Assembly: GCF_039523795.1 (NCBI RefSeq)
Contig: NZ_BAAAFZ010000008.1
Span: 1-64,000, forward strand
Length of the DNA stretch: 64,000 nucleotides
Source: Craurococcus roseus
Lineage (GTDB): Bacteria; Pseudomonadota; Alphaproteobacteria; Acetobacterales; Acetobacteraceae
Reading direction: 5' to 3'
A program made the translations under genes and the position numbers. Positions 1-7,676 of the stretch are shown here, one piece after another (position 1 is the first letter of the stretch; every line of letters begins with the position of its first letter). A model generated the notes under the pieces. It saw only the letters and a list, made by a program, of their open reading frames with translations, ran no database searches and was not told the DNA's origin.

Positions 1-225
1 CGCGCGCTCGCGCGGCAGGGGCCGCGTCCGTCTGCGCCGCGCCGGCGACAGGCTGAGGTGGGCGGCGCCGGCGTTCAGAGCGACCCGGCGCAAGTCGCGG
101 CGTAGGCCGGGGCGGAAGGCGCAGCGCGGGCGCCGGCCCGGCGCAGGCTGAGGTTGCTGTTCACGGCAGGCCCGCCCGGGCCGCAGCAGATAGGGTGCGG
201 GGCCGGCGCGGGTGGGGGTCGTCGG
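1..225. other. Left edge, no gene recognised
   Basis: Very GC-rich sequence with no convincing reading frame on either strand. An 11-base word, caggctgaggt, occurs twice in direct orientation (about 50-60 and 144-154). This may be the 3' flank of a gene outside the window. Confidence 0.4.
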
Positions 226-794
226 TCACACCAGTCCGGCGAAGGTCGCGGCCGAGAGCGCGGCGCCGGCGAGGCCGAGGGCGCCCGCCACCCAGGCGAG
301 CGAGACGGTGCCGGTGATGATGCCGGCGCTGGCGAGCACGATGCCGACCTGGAGCAGCGCGGCGGCGGCGTCGAAGCGGCCGTCCTCCTTCATGGCGCGG
401 TCGCGCGCTTCCTCGGCTTCGCGGGCGCGGGCGGCCAGTTCGCGGCGGCCTTCGCGGGTTTCGGGCTCGGATTCCCAGCGGGAGAGGGTGGCGCGCCAGC
501 GGCCGATCTGCTGCTCCATGGCGCCGCGGGCCGCCGGGTCGGCGAGCTGGGCGGCGTCGAGCGCGGCGCGGTCGGCCTCCGCCGAGAGCACCGTTTGGCG
601 GATGGTGCGGGCCTGGAAGAAGGCCCAAAGGTTGCGCTCTCGACGTTGCGCATCTGCGCTTCCGTCTTGGCGTCGTCGCCGGCGACTTCCGTCAGCGCCA
701 GCGCGAGGGCGAGCGCCGCGATCAGCAGGGCGACGCGCTTGTTCTCGGCGCCGAGTTCGATGGCTTCGTGGGCTTCGGAGGCCTTGTCGGACAT
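226..794 (-). pseudogene. DUF4337 family membrane protein, frameshifted
   Basis: The reading frame beginning at 794 encodes an N-terminus (MSDKASEAHEAIELGAEN...) followed by one hydrophobic helix, and runs out of homology after ...AQMRNVE. The adjacent frame then continues with RNLWAFFQARTIRQ, the hallmark segment of DUF4337 proteins, a charged helical stretch, and two C-terminal membrane helices ending at the stop 226-228. The frames join at a GAGAG run (plus-strand 637-641); removing two bases restores one protein of about 188 residues, a normal length for the family. DUF4337 proteins are inner-membrane proteins of unknown function. Either a dinucleotide slip inactivated the gene or this is a sequencing error. 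The family call is from recognised sequence pattern only. Confidence 0.7.
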
Positions 795-803
795 CGACGC
801 GCC

Positions 804-2045
804 TCAGCGCCGCGCGATGAGGGGGCAGTTGCCTTCCTCGATCGGACGGAAGGCCTGCTCGGCCGGCACGGTGCCGGCGAGCTTGTAGTAGTCCCACGGG
901 CCTCGGCTCTCGGCGGGCGCCTTCACCTCGAACAGGTAGGCGGGGTGGATCTTGCGGCCGTCCTCGCGGACAAGGCCGGGGCCGAAGCAGTCGTCGTCGG
1001 TGGGCATGGCCTTCATGCGGCGCACGACCTCGCCGCCGCTCGCCTTGGCGCGGGCGGGGCCGAGGTCGGCAACGGCTTTCAGGTAGTGCAGGCAAGCGGA
1101 ATAGGTGCCGGCGTGCTCCTGGTTCGGCCAGTTCTGCGGCGTCTTGGGGCGGACGCGGTCGGTGAAGGCGCGGGTGCGGTCGTTGAGGTCCCAGTAGAAC
1201 ACCTCGGACAGCAGGAGGCCCTGCGCGGTTTCCAGGCCGATGGCGTGGATGTCGGTGGTGAACATCACCAGGCCGGCGAGCTTTTGGCCGCGGCGCGTCA
1301 GGCCGAACTCGCGGGCCTGCTTGATGCAGTTCACCGTGTCGGCGGCGGCGGTCGCCAGCCCCACGACCTTGGCGCGGCTGGACTGCGCTTGGAGGAGGAA
1401 GGCGGAGAAGTCGGTGGTGCCCGGGAAGGGGAAGCGGGCGGAGCCGAGCACCTTGCCGCCGGCGGCCTGGACGAAGCGCGAGGTATCGCGCTCCATTTGA
1501 TGGCCGAAGCCGTAGTCGGCGGTGATGAAGTACCAGGTGTCGCCGCCGTTGCGCACGGTGGCGCTGCCGACCGCGTTGGCGAACATCCAGGTGTCGTAGG
1601 TCCACTGGATCGTGTGGGTGGAGCACTGCTCGCCGGTCAGCGCGGAGGAGGCGGCGCCGGAGGCGAGCTGCGCCTTGTCCTTCTCGCGGGCGAGATTGGC
1701 GACGGCGAGCGCGATGGCGCTGTTGTTGACCTCGCACACCATGTCGACGCCGTCCTGGTCGAACCAGCGGCGGACCAGGGCGAGCGCGGCGTCCGGGCGG
1801 TTCTGGTGGTCGCCTTGCACCACCTCGACGCGGATGCCGCGGGCGGCGGCGCCGGAGTCCTCCACCGCCTGCTGGGCGCAGACCACGGAGGTGGGGCCGG
1901 AGGTGTCGCGGTAGGGGCCGGAGAAGTCGGCGAGGACGCCGATGCGGATGACCGGGTCGCGCGGCACTGCGGACTGGGCGGAGGCCGCGGCCGCGGGCAG
2001 CGATCCCGCGGCGCCGAGCAGGGCGCCGCGACGGGTGGTGGGCAT
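804..2045 (-). CDS. ABC transporter periplasmic substrate-binding protein, LivK/branched-chain amino acid type
   Basis: 413 residues. The N-terminus has a twin-arginine-like signal (MPTTRRGALLGAAG, then an Ala-rich stretch ending near ASAQSA), followed by the type I periplasmic-binding-protein opening IRIGVLADFSGPYRDTSG, characteristic of receptors for branched-chain amino acids, amides or aromatic acids. It should capture a small organic solute in the periplasm for a Liv-type ABC permease. No permease or ATPase gene lies beside it, so it is either an orphan receptor or served by a transporter elsewhere. The start at 2045 puts the signal peptide at the N-terminus. The substrate cannot be read from sequence. 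It lies 9 bases upstream of the broken DUF4337 gene on the same strand. Confidence 0.85.
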   Translation of the reverse strand: MPTTRRGALLGAAGSLPAAAASAQSAVPRDPVIRIGVLADFSGPYRDTSGPTSVVCAQQAVEDSGAAARGIRVEVVQGDHQNRPDAALALVRRWFDQDGVDMVCEVNNSAIALAVANLAREKDKAQLASGAASSALTGEQCSTHTIQWTYDTWMFANAVGSATVRNGGDTWYFITADYGFGHQMERDTSRFVQAAGGKVLGSARFPFPGTTDFSAFLLQAQSSRAKVVGLATAAADTVNCIKQAREFGLTRRGQKLAGLVMFTTDIHAIGLETAQGLLLSEVFYWDLNDRTRAFTDRVRPKTPQNWPNQEHAGTYSACLHYLKAVADLGPARAKASGGEVVRRMKAMPTDDDCFGPGLVREDGRKIHPAYLFEVKAPAESRGPWDYYKLAGTVPAEQAFRPIEEGNCPLIARR

Positions 2046-2209
2046 GGGCTCGGCTCTCCTCCACGGGCGGGCGCTGGGCGCCGGGCGCCGCCCACCGTTT
2101 CGGCCGTGGTGTGGAGGCGCGGCGGCGGGGCGTCAATCCGCGGGCGTCCGTCGCGCGACGACCGCGCCGGCCGCGCGTTGCAGCCGCGGACATCGAAGGA
2201 CACGCAAAC

Positions 2210-2407
2210 ATGGCCCCGTCCGACCCGGTCCCGTCCCCAAGGCCGGAGATCCCGCCTGCCCCGTCGCCCGGCCCGGAGATCCCGCCTTCGCCGAGTCCGG
2301 CTCCGGGCCCGGCGCCCATCCCGCCCTCGCCGGGCCCTTCGCCCGGTCCGGAGTTGCCGCCGACGGCGCCACCCGGGCCGCGGGAGATGCCGCCGCCGCG
2401 GGCGTGA
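2210..2407 (+). CDS. Small proline-rich repeat protein
   Basis: 65 residues starting MAPSDPVPSPRPEIPP and consisting almost wholly of Pro, Ser, Gly and Glu in imperfect repeats of the form PxPEIPPxPSPGP, ending EMPPPRA. I chose the ATG at 2210 because a GAAGGA ribosome site lies about nine bases upstream (2195-2200); a longer in-frame extension from 2111 has arginine-rich, unlikely sequence. No signal peptide or membrane segment is visible and it is probably disordered. Short proline-rich proteins of this kind recur in Alphaproteobacteria without known function. It could be non-coding repeat DNA, but codon phase and the ribosome site argue for a gene. Confidence 0.55.
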   Translation: MAPSDPVPSPRPEIPPAPSPGPEIPPSPSPAPGPAPIPPSPGPSPGPELPPTAPPGPREMPPPRA

Positions 2408-2623
2408 AACGCGGCGGGCGGGCCGATGCGCCAGGTTGGAAGAGGGACGGCGGCGCGGGGTCCGCCATCCCGCGCCGTGCTTCCGCCTGCGCTCCGCTCG
2501 GCCGCGGCCGGGTTAGGGCGCGAGGCCGTTTCGGAGGGGCGTTTCGTGGGCCGCGGGCGCATCGTGCCCGGCGCCGGGTTCCGGGCGGGCCGCGGCGCTG
2601 CGGCCCATACGTCCGGGTTCAGT
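2408..2623. other. GC-rich gap between converging small genes
   Basis: No gene, RNA or clear repeat was recognised here. The segment separates the plus-strand proline-rich gene from the minus-strand lipoprotein gene, so it could hold the 3' ends of both transcripts. Confidence 0.35.
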
Positions 2624-2866
2624 TCAGCGCCAAGCTGGCCGGCCCAGGTTGACCTTGCGGCCGCTGGTCAGCGCGCCACCCGCGGCGCCGGCGGCGCCGC
2701 CGATCAGCGCGCCGCTGCCGAGGCTGCCCCCGGTCAACGCGGCTACGCCGGCCCCGGCGCCCGCCCCAATCAGGCCGCCCGACACCGCGCGGTCGCCGGT
2801 GCTGTGGCCGCACGCGCCGAGTCCGAGCGCGGCCGCCGCCAGCAACGCGATGCCGGTTTTCCGCAT
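2624..2866 (-). CDS. Small glycine-zipper lipoprotein
   Basis: 80 residues. A short signal peptide ends in the lipobox LGAC with the acylated Cys at residue 19, so the mature protein should be membrane-anchored in the envelope. The rest is a glycine/alanine-rich zipper (GGLIGAGAGAGVAALTGG, then GGAAGAAGG), the pattern of small Gly-zipper outer-membrane proteins that insert helix pairs into membranes. It ends with GRPAWR, shared exactly with the next lipoprotein upstream (3002-3265), which suggests a tandem duplication. An AT-rich stretch upstream (about 2905-2945) may be its promoter. Function unknown. Confidence 0.75.
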   Translation of the reverse strand: MRKTGIALLAAAALGLGACGHSTGDRAVSGGLIGAGAGAGVAALTGGSLGSGALIGGAAGAAGGALTSGRKVNLGRPAWR

Positions 2867-2904
2867 GTTCGATGTTCCCCTGAGGCGCAGAGCGCGCGTT
2901 GCGT

Positions 2905-2945
2905 TCGGAGAACATTACATTTTGATTTTGAAAACGTCCAGCGCG
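2905..2945 (-). promoter_or_regulatory. AT-rich island, probable promoter of the 2624-2866 lipoprotein
   Basis: Within strongly GC-rich surroundings this stretch is mostly A and T (for example attacattttgattttg near 2915-2931). It sits about 40-80 bases upstream of the minus-strand lipoprotein start at 2866. No exact -35/-10 pair can be fixed by eye, so promoter identity is inferred from composition and position. Confidence 0.4.
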
Positions 2946-3001
2946 CGATGCGGCCGAGGTAGCGCGGGAATTCCCGCTCCGCTTCCGGGCGCCGGTTCAG
3001 T

Positions 3002-3265
3002 TCACCGCCAAGCTGGGCGACCGGAGTTGAGGCCAAAGGGCGTGGACAGCGGGCCACCCGCCGCGGCACCGGCGGCCGCGCCGCCGGCGAATCCACCGCG
3101 CCCCAGCGCGGCCCTGCCGCCGACCAAGGAGCCGTCGGCGTTGCCGCTGCCGACCGCGCCGACCGGCGTCATCCGGCCGTCGTTGGTGGCGTTCCGGCCG
3201 CCGCCGCACGCGCCGAGGCCGAGCCCGGCCAGGACCAGCAGCGCAAAACCCGTCGTCCGCATCAT
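3002..3265 (-). CDS. Small glycine-rich lipoprotein, paralogue of its neighbour
   Basis: 87 residues with a signal peptide ending LGLGAC (Cys at residue 20), so a predicted lipoprotein. The mature part is rich in Gly, Ala and Asn (GGRNATNDGRMTPVGAVG, then GGFAGGAAAGAAAGG) and ends SGRPAWR, matching the final six residues of the lipoprotein at 2624-2866. The central zipper is less regular than in its neighbour. Both lie on the minus strand about 135 bases apart with AT-richer DNA between, so they may be expressed separately. No function is known; an envelope-stress or structural role is only a guess. Confidence 0.7.
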   Translation of the reverse strand: MMRTTGFALLVLAGLGLGACGGGRNATNDGRMTPVGAVGSGNADGSLVGGRAALGRGGFAGGAAAGAAAGGPLSTPFGLNSGRPAWR

Positions 3266-3426
3266 GGCAGGTGCTCCTTCGAGGGCAGAACGCGCGCGCG
3301 CGCGCGCCGTTGCGCGATGCCGACCAGGGTTCGACGCCGGGGAGGCGCGCTTGCGCCGTCGGGACGGGCGGCGGATGCTCCCTGCGCCGGACCGGCGTGC
3401 GACGACCGGACCGCGGGAGGAGCACG

Positions 3427-4563
3427 GTGGGGCCGCTCAAGGGACTGCGCATCCTGGAGTTCGCCGGCATCGGGCCGGGGCCGTTCTGCGGGATGGTGCT
3501 GGCCGACCTCGGCGCGGAGGTGGTGCGGCTGGACCGGCCGGAGGGGCAGCCGGGCTCGCGGCGGGATTTCGTCGGGCGCGGGCGGCGCTCCGTGGCGCTG
3601 GACCTGAAGGCGCCGGGCGCGGCGGATGTGGTGTTGCGCCTAGTGGAGCGCGCGGACGCGCTGGTCGAGGGGTTCCGGCCGGGCGTGATGGAGCGGCTCG
3701 GCCTCGGGCCCGACGCGTGCCACGCTCGCAACCCGCGGCTGGTCTACGGGCGCATGACGGGCTGGGGGCAGGACGGGCCGCTGGCGCAGGCCGCGGGGCA
3801 CGACATCACCTACATCGCGGTTACGGGCGCGCTCTGGTCGATCGGGCGCGCGGGGGAGCGGCCGGTGCCGCCGCTCAACCTCGTCGGCGACTACGGTGGC
3901 GGCGGGATGCTGCTGGCGGTGGGCGTGCTGGCGGCGTTGCTCGAAGCGAAGACCTCCGGGCGCGGGCAGGTGGTGGACGCGGCGATGGTGGACGGGGCGG
4001 CGCTGCTGATGGCGCCGGTCTACGCCATGCTGGCGCGCGGGCGATGGAAGAACGAGCGCGGCGCCAACATGCTCGACGGCGCGGCGCCCTGGTACGACAC
4101 CTACGAGTGCTCGGACGGGCGCTGGGTGGCGGTGGGGCCGATCGAGCCGCAGTTCTTCGCGCTGGTGGCGGACAAGATCGGGCTGGACGAGGCCTGGGGC
4201 TCCGGCGACCGCATGGACCCGGCGAACTGGCCGGCGCTGCGCGAGGCGATGGCCGCAGCCTTCCGCCGGCGCACGCGCGACGGCTGGGCGGCGGTGTTCG
4301 AAGGGACGGATGCCTGCGTGGCGCCCGTGCTGGATCTGGCGGAAGCGGCCGCCCACCCGCACAACGCGGCGCGCGGGGTGTTCGTGGAGCGCGAAGGGGC
4401 GGCGCAACCGGCGCCGGCGCCGCGCTTCTCGCGCACCGCCCCGGAGCCGGGGGCGCCGCCGCCGCTGCGCGGCGAGCACACGGAGGCGGTGCTGGCCGAA
4501 TGGGGTTTCGCGGCGGCGGAGATCGCCGCCTTGCGGGACGCCGGCGCCATTCCCGCGGCTTGA
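3427..4563 (+). CDS. CaiB/BaiF family CoA-transferase, alpha-methylacyl-CoA racemase type
   Basis: 378 residues from a GTG start at 3427, chosen because GGGAGGAGC lies just upstream and the product then opens with the family-typical GPLKGLRILEFAGIGPGPF. Family III CoA-transferases share this fold. The racemase branch uses a His/Asp pair instead of a transferase Asp; here the segments GHDITYIAVTGAL (His near 125) and NLVGDYGGG (Asp near 155) fall where the mycobacterial racemase has H126 and D156. It likely epimerises 2-methylacyl-CoA esters or transfers CoA in branched-chain lipid breakdown. It is followed after 14 bases by an acyl-CoA dehydrogenase, so the two probably form an operon. A true CoA-transferase activity cannot be excluded. 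Confidence 0.82.
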   Translation: MGPLKGLRILEFAGIGPGPFCGMVLADLGAEVVRLDRPEGQPGSRRDFVGRGRRSVALDLKAPGAADVVLRLVERADALVEGFRPGVMERLGLGPDACHARNPRLVYGRMTGWGQDGPLAQAAGHDITYIAVTGALWSIGRAGERPVPPLNLVGDYGGGGMLLAVGVLAALLEAKTSGRGQVVDAAMVDGAALLMAPVYAMLARGRWKNERGANMLDGAAPWYDTYECSDGRWVAVGPIEPQFFALVADKIGLDEAWGSGDRMDPANWPALREAMAAAFRRRTRDGWAAVFEGTDACVAPVLDLAEAAAHPHNAARGVFVEREGAAQPAPAPRFSRTAPEPGAPPPLRGEHTEAVLAEWGFAAAEIAALRDAGAIPAA

Positions 4564-4577
4564 GAGGAGCACTCAAC

Positions 4578-5759
4578 ATGGACACCGTCGCCAACGCGTT
4601 CTCCTCTCCCGGCGGCGGGCTGGCCGGGCCACGCACGGTGCTCAACGCGGAGCACGAGATGTTCCGCGACGCGGTGCGCCGCTTCTTCGAGCGCCACGTC
4701 GCGCCGCACCACCGGCAATGGGAGCGGGACGGGATCGTGCCGAAGTCGCTCTGGCTGGAGGCCGGGGCGCAGGGGCTGCTCTGCCCGATGCTTTCCGAGG
4801 AGTATGGCGGGGCGGGCGGGGATTTCGGCCACTCCGCCGTCATCATCGAGGAGATCGCGCGGTTCAACGCTTCGGGCGTGGGCTTCCCGCTGCATTCGGA
4901 CATCGTGGTGCCCTACGTCGCCGACCTCGCCACGCCCGAGCGCAAGCGCGAGTGGCTGCCGCGGATGGCGCGGGGCGAGCTGATCGGCGCCATCGCCATG
5001 ACCGAGCCGGGGATGGGCAGCGACCTGAAGGCGGTGCGGGCGACGGCGCGGCGGGACGGCGACCACTACGTCATCGACGGCTCCAAGACCTTCATCTCCA
5101 ACGGGCAGAACGCGGGCCTCGTCATCGTCGTCGCCAAGACCGACCCGGCGGCGGGGCGGAAGGGCATCAGCCTCATTTGCGTGGAGGAAGGGACACCGGG
5201 GTTCACGCGCGGGCGCAACCTGGAGAAGATCGGGCTGCACGCGCAGGACACCTCGGAGCTGTTCTTCGACGGCGTGCGCGTGCCGGTGGCCAACCTGCTC
5301 GGGGAGGAGAACCGCGGCTTCTCCTACCTGATCCGCAACCTGCCGCAGGAGCGGCTGGTGATCGCCATCCGCGCCGCGACCGGCATGGAGGTGATGCTGG
5401 AGCGCACGGTGGCCTACGCCCGCGAGCGGCAGGCCTTCGGGCAGGCGGTGATCGACTTCCAGCACAACCGCTTCAAGCTGGCGGAGGCCAAGGCGCAGGC
5501 GGCGATGTTCCGCGTCTTCGCCGACCACTGCCTGGCGCTGCACCTGCGCGGCGAGCTGACGGTGGAGTTGGCGGCGGCGGCGAAGCTGCTGGGCGCGGAG
5601 ATGCAGAACCGCCTGTTCGACGACTTCCTCCAGGTGCACGGCGGCTACGGCTACATGGCGGAGTACGAGATCGGCCGCGCCTGGGCGGACGCGCGCGTGG
5701 GGCGAATCTACGGCGGATCCAGCGAGATCATGAAGGAGATCATCGGGCGGACGCTGTAG
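4578..5759 (+). CDS. Acyl-CoA dehydrogenase, long-chain (LCAD-like)
   Basis: 393 residues. It shows the FAD acyl-CoA dehydrogenase layout: N-terminal helical domain, middle beta domain with AMTEPGMGSDL and KTFISNGQNAG, and C-terminal helical domain ending GRIYGGSSEIMKEIIGRTL. The usual medium-chain catalytic Glu near the C-terminus is Gly here (YGG), while LPQERLVIA carries a Glu near residue 258 at the position used by long-chain dehydrogenases. It should catalyse FAD-dependent alpha,beta-dehydrogenation of an acyl-CoA, passing electrons to ETF. The ATG at 4578 follows GAGAGGAGC and lies 14 bases after the racemase-type gene, suggesting joint work on branched or long acyl-CoAs. Confidence 0.9.
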   Translation: MDTVANAFSSPGGGLAGPRTVLNAEHEMFRDAVRRFFERHVAPHHRQWERDGIVPKSLWLEAGAQGLLCPMLSEEYGGAGGDFGHSAVIIEEIARFNASGVGFPLHSDIVVPYVADLATPERKREWLPRMARGELIGAIAMTEPGMGSDLKAVRATARRDGDHYVIDGSKTFISNGQNAGLVIVVAKTDPAAGRKGISLICVEEGTPGFTRGRNLEKIGLHAQDTSELFFDGVRVPVANLLGEENRGFSYLIRNLPQERLVIAIRAATGMEVMLERTVAYARERQAFGQAVIDFQHNRFKLAEAKAQAAMFRVFADHCLALHLRGELTVELAAAAKLLGAEMQNRLFDDFLQVHGGYGYMAEYEIGRAWADARVGRIYGGSSEIMKEIIGRTL

Positions 5760-5860
5760 CGGCGCCCTTCGGCCCGCCCGCGGACATGTCAGGGGACTGA
5801 GGGCGCGGGCGGCGCTAGGCTTGGCGACCGGCGAGAAGAACACACGGGAGGCGTCGAAAC

Positions 5861-6832
5861 ATGGCTTTCAACCGCCGCGCAGCGATGGCGCTGCCCTTGG
5901 CCGCGCTCGGGGCGCCGCGCGTGCTGCGGGCGCAGCAGGAGCGCTTCCCGAGCCGCCCGATCACCGTGATCGTCCCCTTCCCGCCCGGCGGCGCGACGGA
6001 CGTGCAGATGCGCTCCATGGCGGAAGCGGCGACGCGGGCCTTCGGCCAGACGGTGCTCGTGGAGAACAAGCCGGGCGCGGGCAGCACGCTCGGCGCGTCC
6101 CAGGTCGCCCGCGCGCAGCCGGACGGCTACCTGCTGACGCAGATGACGCTGCCCTGCCTGCGGCTGCCTTGGATGCAGCCGATGCCCTTCGACCCGCGCA
6201 AGGACTTCACGCCGATCATCCACCTCACCGGCTACCTGTTCGGCGTGGTGGTGCGGGCGGACGGGCCGTACAAGACGTGGGGGGACTTGGTTGAGGACGC
6301 GCGCCGCCGGCCGGGCCGGGTGCGGATCGGCAACACCGGCGCCAACGGCACCCCGCACCTGACGGTGGTGGAGCTGGCCGAGCGCGAGAAGCTCGACGTG
6401 ATCCACGTGCCGTTCCGCGGCGAGGGCGACGCGGTGCCGCAGGTGCTGGGCGGGCACATCGAGGCGCTCGCCGCCGGCTCAGGCGCGGGCAAGCTCGTGG
6501 ACGAGGGCAAGCTGCGCTTCCTGAACCTGTGGGTCGGCCAGCGGTCGGAGCGCTGGCCGGAGGTGCCGACGCTGGTGGAACTCGGCTACCAGGGGATGGT
6601 CGTCACCTCGCCCTACGGCCTGTGCGGCCCGGCCGGCATGGACCCTGCGGTGGTGAAGACGCTGCACGACGGGATGAAGCTGGCGCTGTTCGACCCGCAG
6701 CACCTGGCGACGCTCAAGCAACTGGACCAGCCGGTGGAGTACCTGGACAGCGCCGCCTATGGGCGGTTCATGCTGGAGACGATCGAGATGGAAAAGCGCC
6801 GTGTGGAGCGGTTGGGGCTGCGAACGGGGTGA
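5861..6832 (+). CDS. Tripartite tricarboxylate transporter receptor (Bug/TctC family)
   Basis: 323 residues. A signal peptide (MAFNRRAAMALPLAALGAPRV...AQQ) precedes the family signature FPSRPITVIVPFPPGGATD and the pattern VLVENKPGAGSTLGA, which forms the carboxylate-binding pocket of TctC/Bug proteins. The product should bind an organic acid in the periplasm. No TctA or TctB membrane genes are nearby, as is common for the expanded orphan receptors of beta- and alphaproteobacteria. It follows the acyl-CoA dehydrogenase by about 100 bases on the same strand and may be co-regulated with it. Ligand unknown. Confidence 0.9.
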   Translation: MAFNRRAAMALPLAALGAPRVLRAQQERFPSRPITVIVPFPPGGATDVQMRSMAEAATRAFGQTVLVENKPGAGSTLGASQVARAQPDGYLLTQMTLPCLRLPWMQPMPFDPRKDFTPIIHLTGYLFGVVVRADGPYKTWGDLVEDARRRPGRVRIGNTGANGTPHLTVVELAEREKLDVIHVPFRGEGDAVPQVLGGHIEALAAGSGAGKLVDEGKLRFLNLWVGQRSERWPEVPTLVELGYQGMVVTSPYGLCGPAGMDPAVVKTLHDGMKLALFDPQHLATLKQLDQPVEYLDSAAYGRFMLETIEMEKRRVERLGLRTG

Positions 6833-6857
6833 GGCCGCGTGACCGCGGCGCCCGCCG

Positions 6858-7373
6858 TCAGGCGTCGCGGGCCGCCGGGCGCAAGGCTTCTTCGACGCGC
6901 CGCGGCTCGCGGGCGATCACCGTCAGGTAGCTGCGCGCGGTGCGGTCGGGCTGGCGGCGACCGCTTTCCCAGTTCTGCACCGTATCCAGGCCGAGGCCGA
7001 AGCGGACGGCGAATTCCTCCTGCGTCAGCCCCAGCCCGTCACGGATCGCCTTGACGTCGACCGTCTCGGGCGCGCCGTGGAGGACGGCGCGGATGCCGAA
7101 AGACTCCATCAGGCGGACCACCGTGTCCACGTCGTCCATGACGGGCAGGGCCACATAAGCCTTCGTCTCGACGAGCATCTGCTCCATCACGCGCTTGGCG
7201 CGGAGGAGCGGGATGCCGCGGCGGGTGAGTTCCACGGCAGCGGAAACGGTGTTGAAGCTCCTCCGGTCAGGGAGGGGCGTCAGGACGAAGGCGGCGGGCG
7301 AACCGGACGCGACCCTTTCTATGGCCCGGATTGGCCCCAGTCGTGCGAACCGCTCCCTCAACGACGATTCCAT
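6858..7373 (-). CDS. XRE-family helix-turn-helix regulator
   Basis: 171 residues as read from 7373. The C-terminal third is a clear Cro/CI-type DNA-binding domain: VDVKAIRDGLGLTQEEFAVR, then FGLGLDTVQNWESGRRQPD. The N-terminal part is predicted alpha/beta of unknown fold. The first roughly 36 codons overlap the upstream gene (7267-7614), so translation may instead begin downstream, for example at the later in-frame Met in RVMEQMLVETKAYV. The HTH-at-C-terminus layout resembles HigA/MqsA-like antitoxins, but no recognisable RelE-type toxin is present. It probably autoregulates the pair. Confidence 0.75.
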   Translation of the reverse strand: MESSLRERFARLGPIRAIERVASGSPAAFVLTPLPDRRSFNTVSAAVELTRRGIPLLRAKRVMEQMLVETKAYVALPVMDDVDTVVRLMESFGIRAVLHGAPETVDVKAIRDGLGLTQEEFAVRFGLGLDTVQNWESGRRQPDRTARSYLTVIAREPRRVEEALRPAARDA

Positions 7374-7614
7374 CGAAGCCCATCCTCTCCATCACCATGT
7401 CGGCCACGATCCGCAGGTTCGCCACCCCGACCGAGTTGGGCCGCAGCAGGTCCCCGAAGGTGTGCAGGCCGATCAGTACCAGGGCGTTCCCGTCCATCCT
7501 CGGCTCGGCCATGAACCGCAGCGGGCCATCGGGCGTGCCAACCACGGCCGTCACGACCGGGTCCGAAGTCGCTTCGTCGTCCAACTCGAACGATAGCTCT
7601 TCGGTGCGCCACAC
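7267..7614 (-). CDS. Conserved hypothetical protein paired with the XRE regulator
   Basis: 115 residues from a GTG start (VWRTEELSFELDDEATSDP). I do not recognise a domain. It reads like a small alpha/beta protein, with a beta-rich N-terminus, a middle segment ANLRIVADMVMERMGFD, and IVVEGAVRTTGANPG near the C-terminus. No signal peptide or membrane helix. It overlaps the following HTH gene by up to 107 bases in another frame, implying translational coupling. Its position directly upstream of a regulator is the layout of toxin-antitoxin or sensor-regulator pairs, but this is inference from context only. Confidence 0.6.
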   Translation of the reverse strand: MWRTEELSFELDDEATSDPVVTAVVGTPDGPLRFMAEPRMDGNALVLIGLHTFGDLLRPNSVGVANLRIVADMVMERMGFDGIVVEGAVRTTGANPGHRKGRVRFARRLRPDAPP

Positions 7615-7676
7615 CGGATGAACGCTACGTCAACGGCGTAGAACTCCAAGCGCCGGCTTCGCGCGCTCGCTGTCCG

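Noticed and set aside
50..154. Direct repeat caggctgaggt as a mobile-element or attachment site
   Set aside because: Only 11 bases, no integrase or flanking element nearby.
226..2562. 778-residue minus-strand open frame covering the left end
   Set aside because: Only its last part matches DUF4337; the rest is an off-frame reading of the LivK receptor gene.
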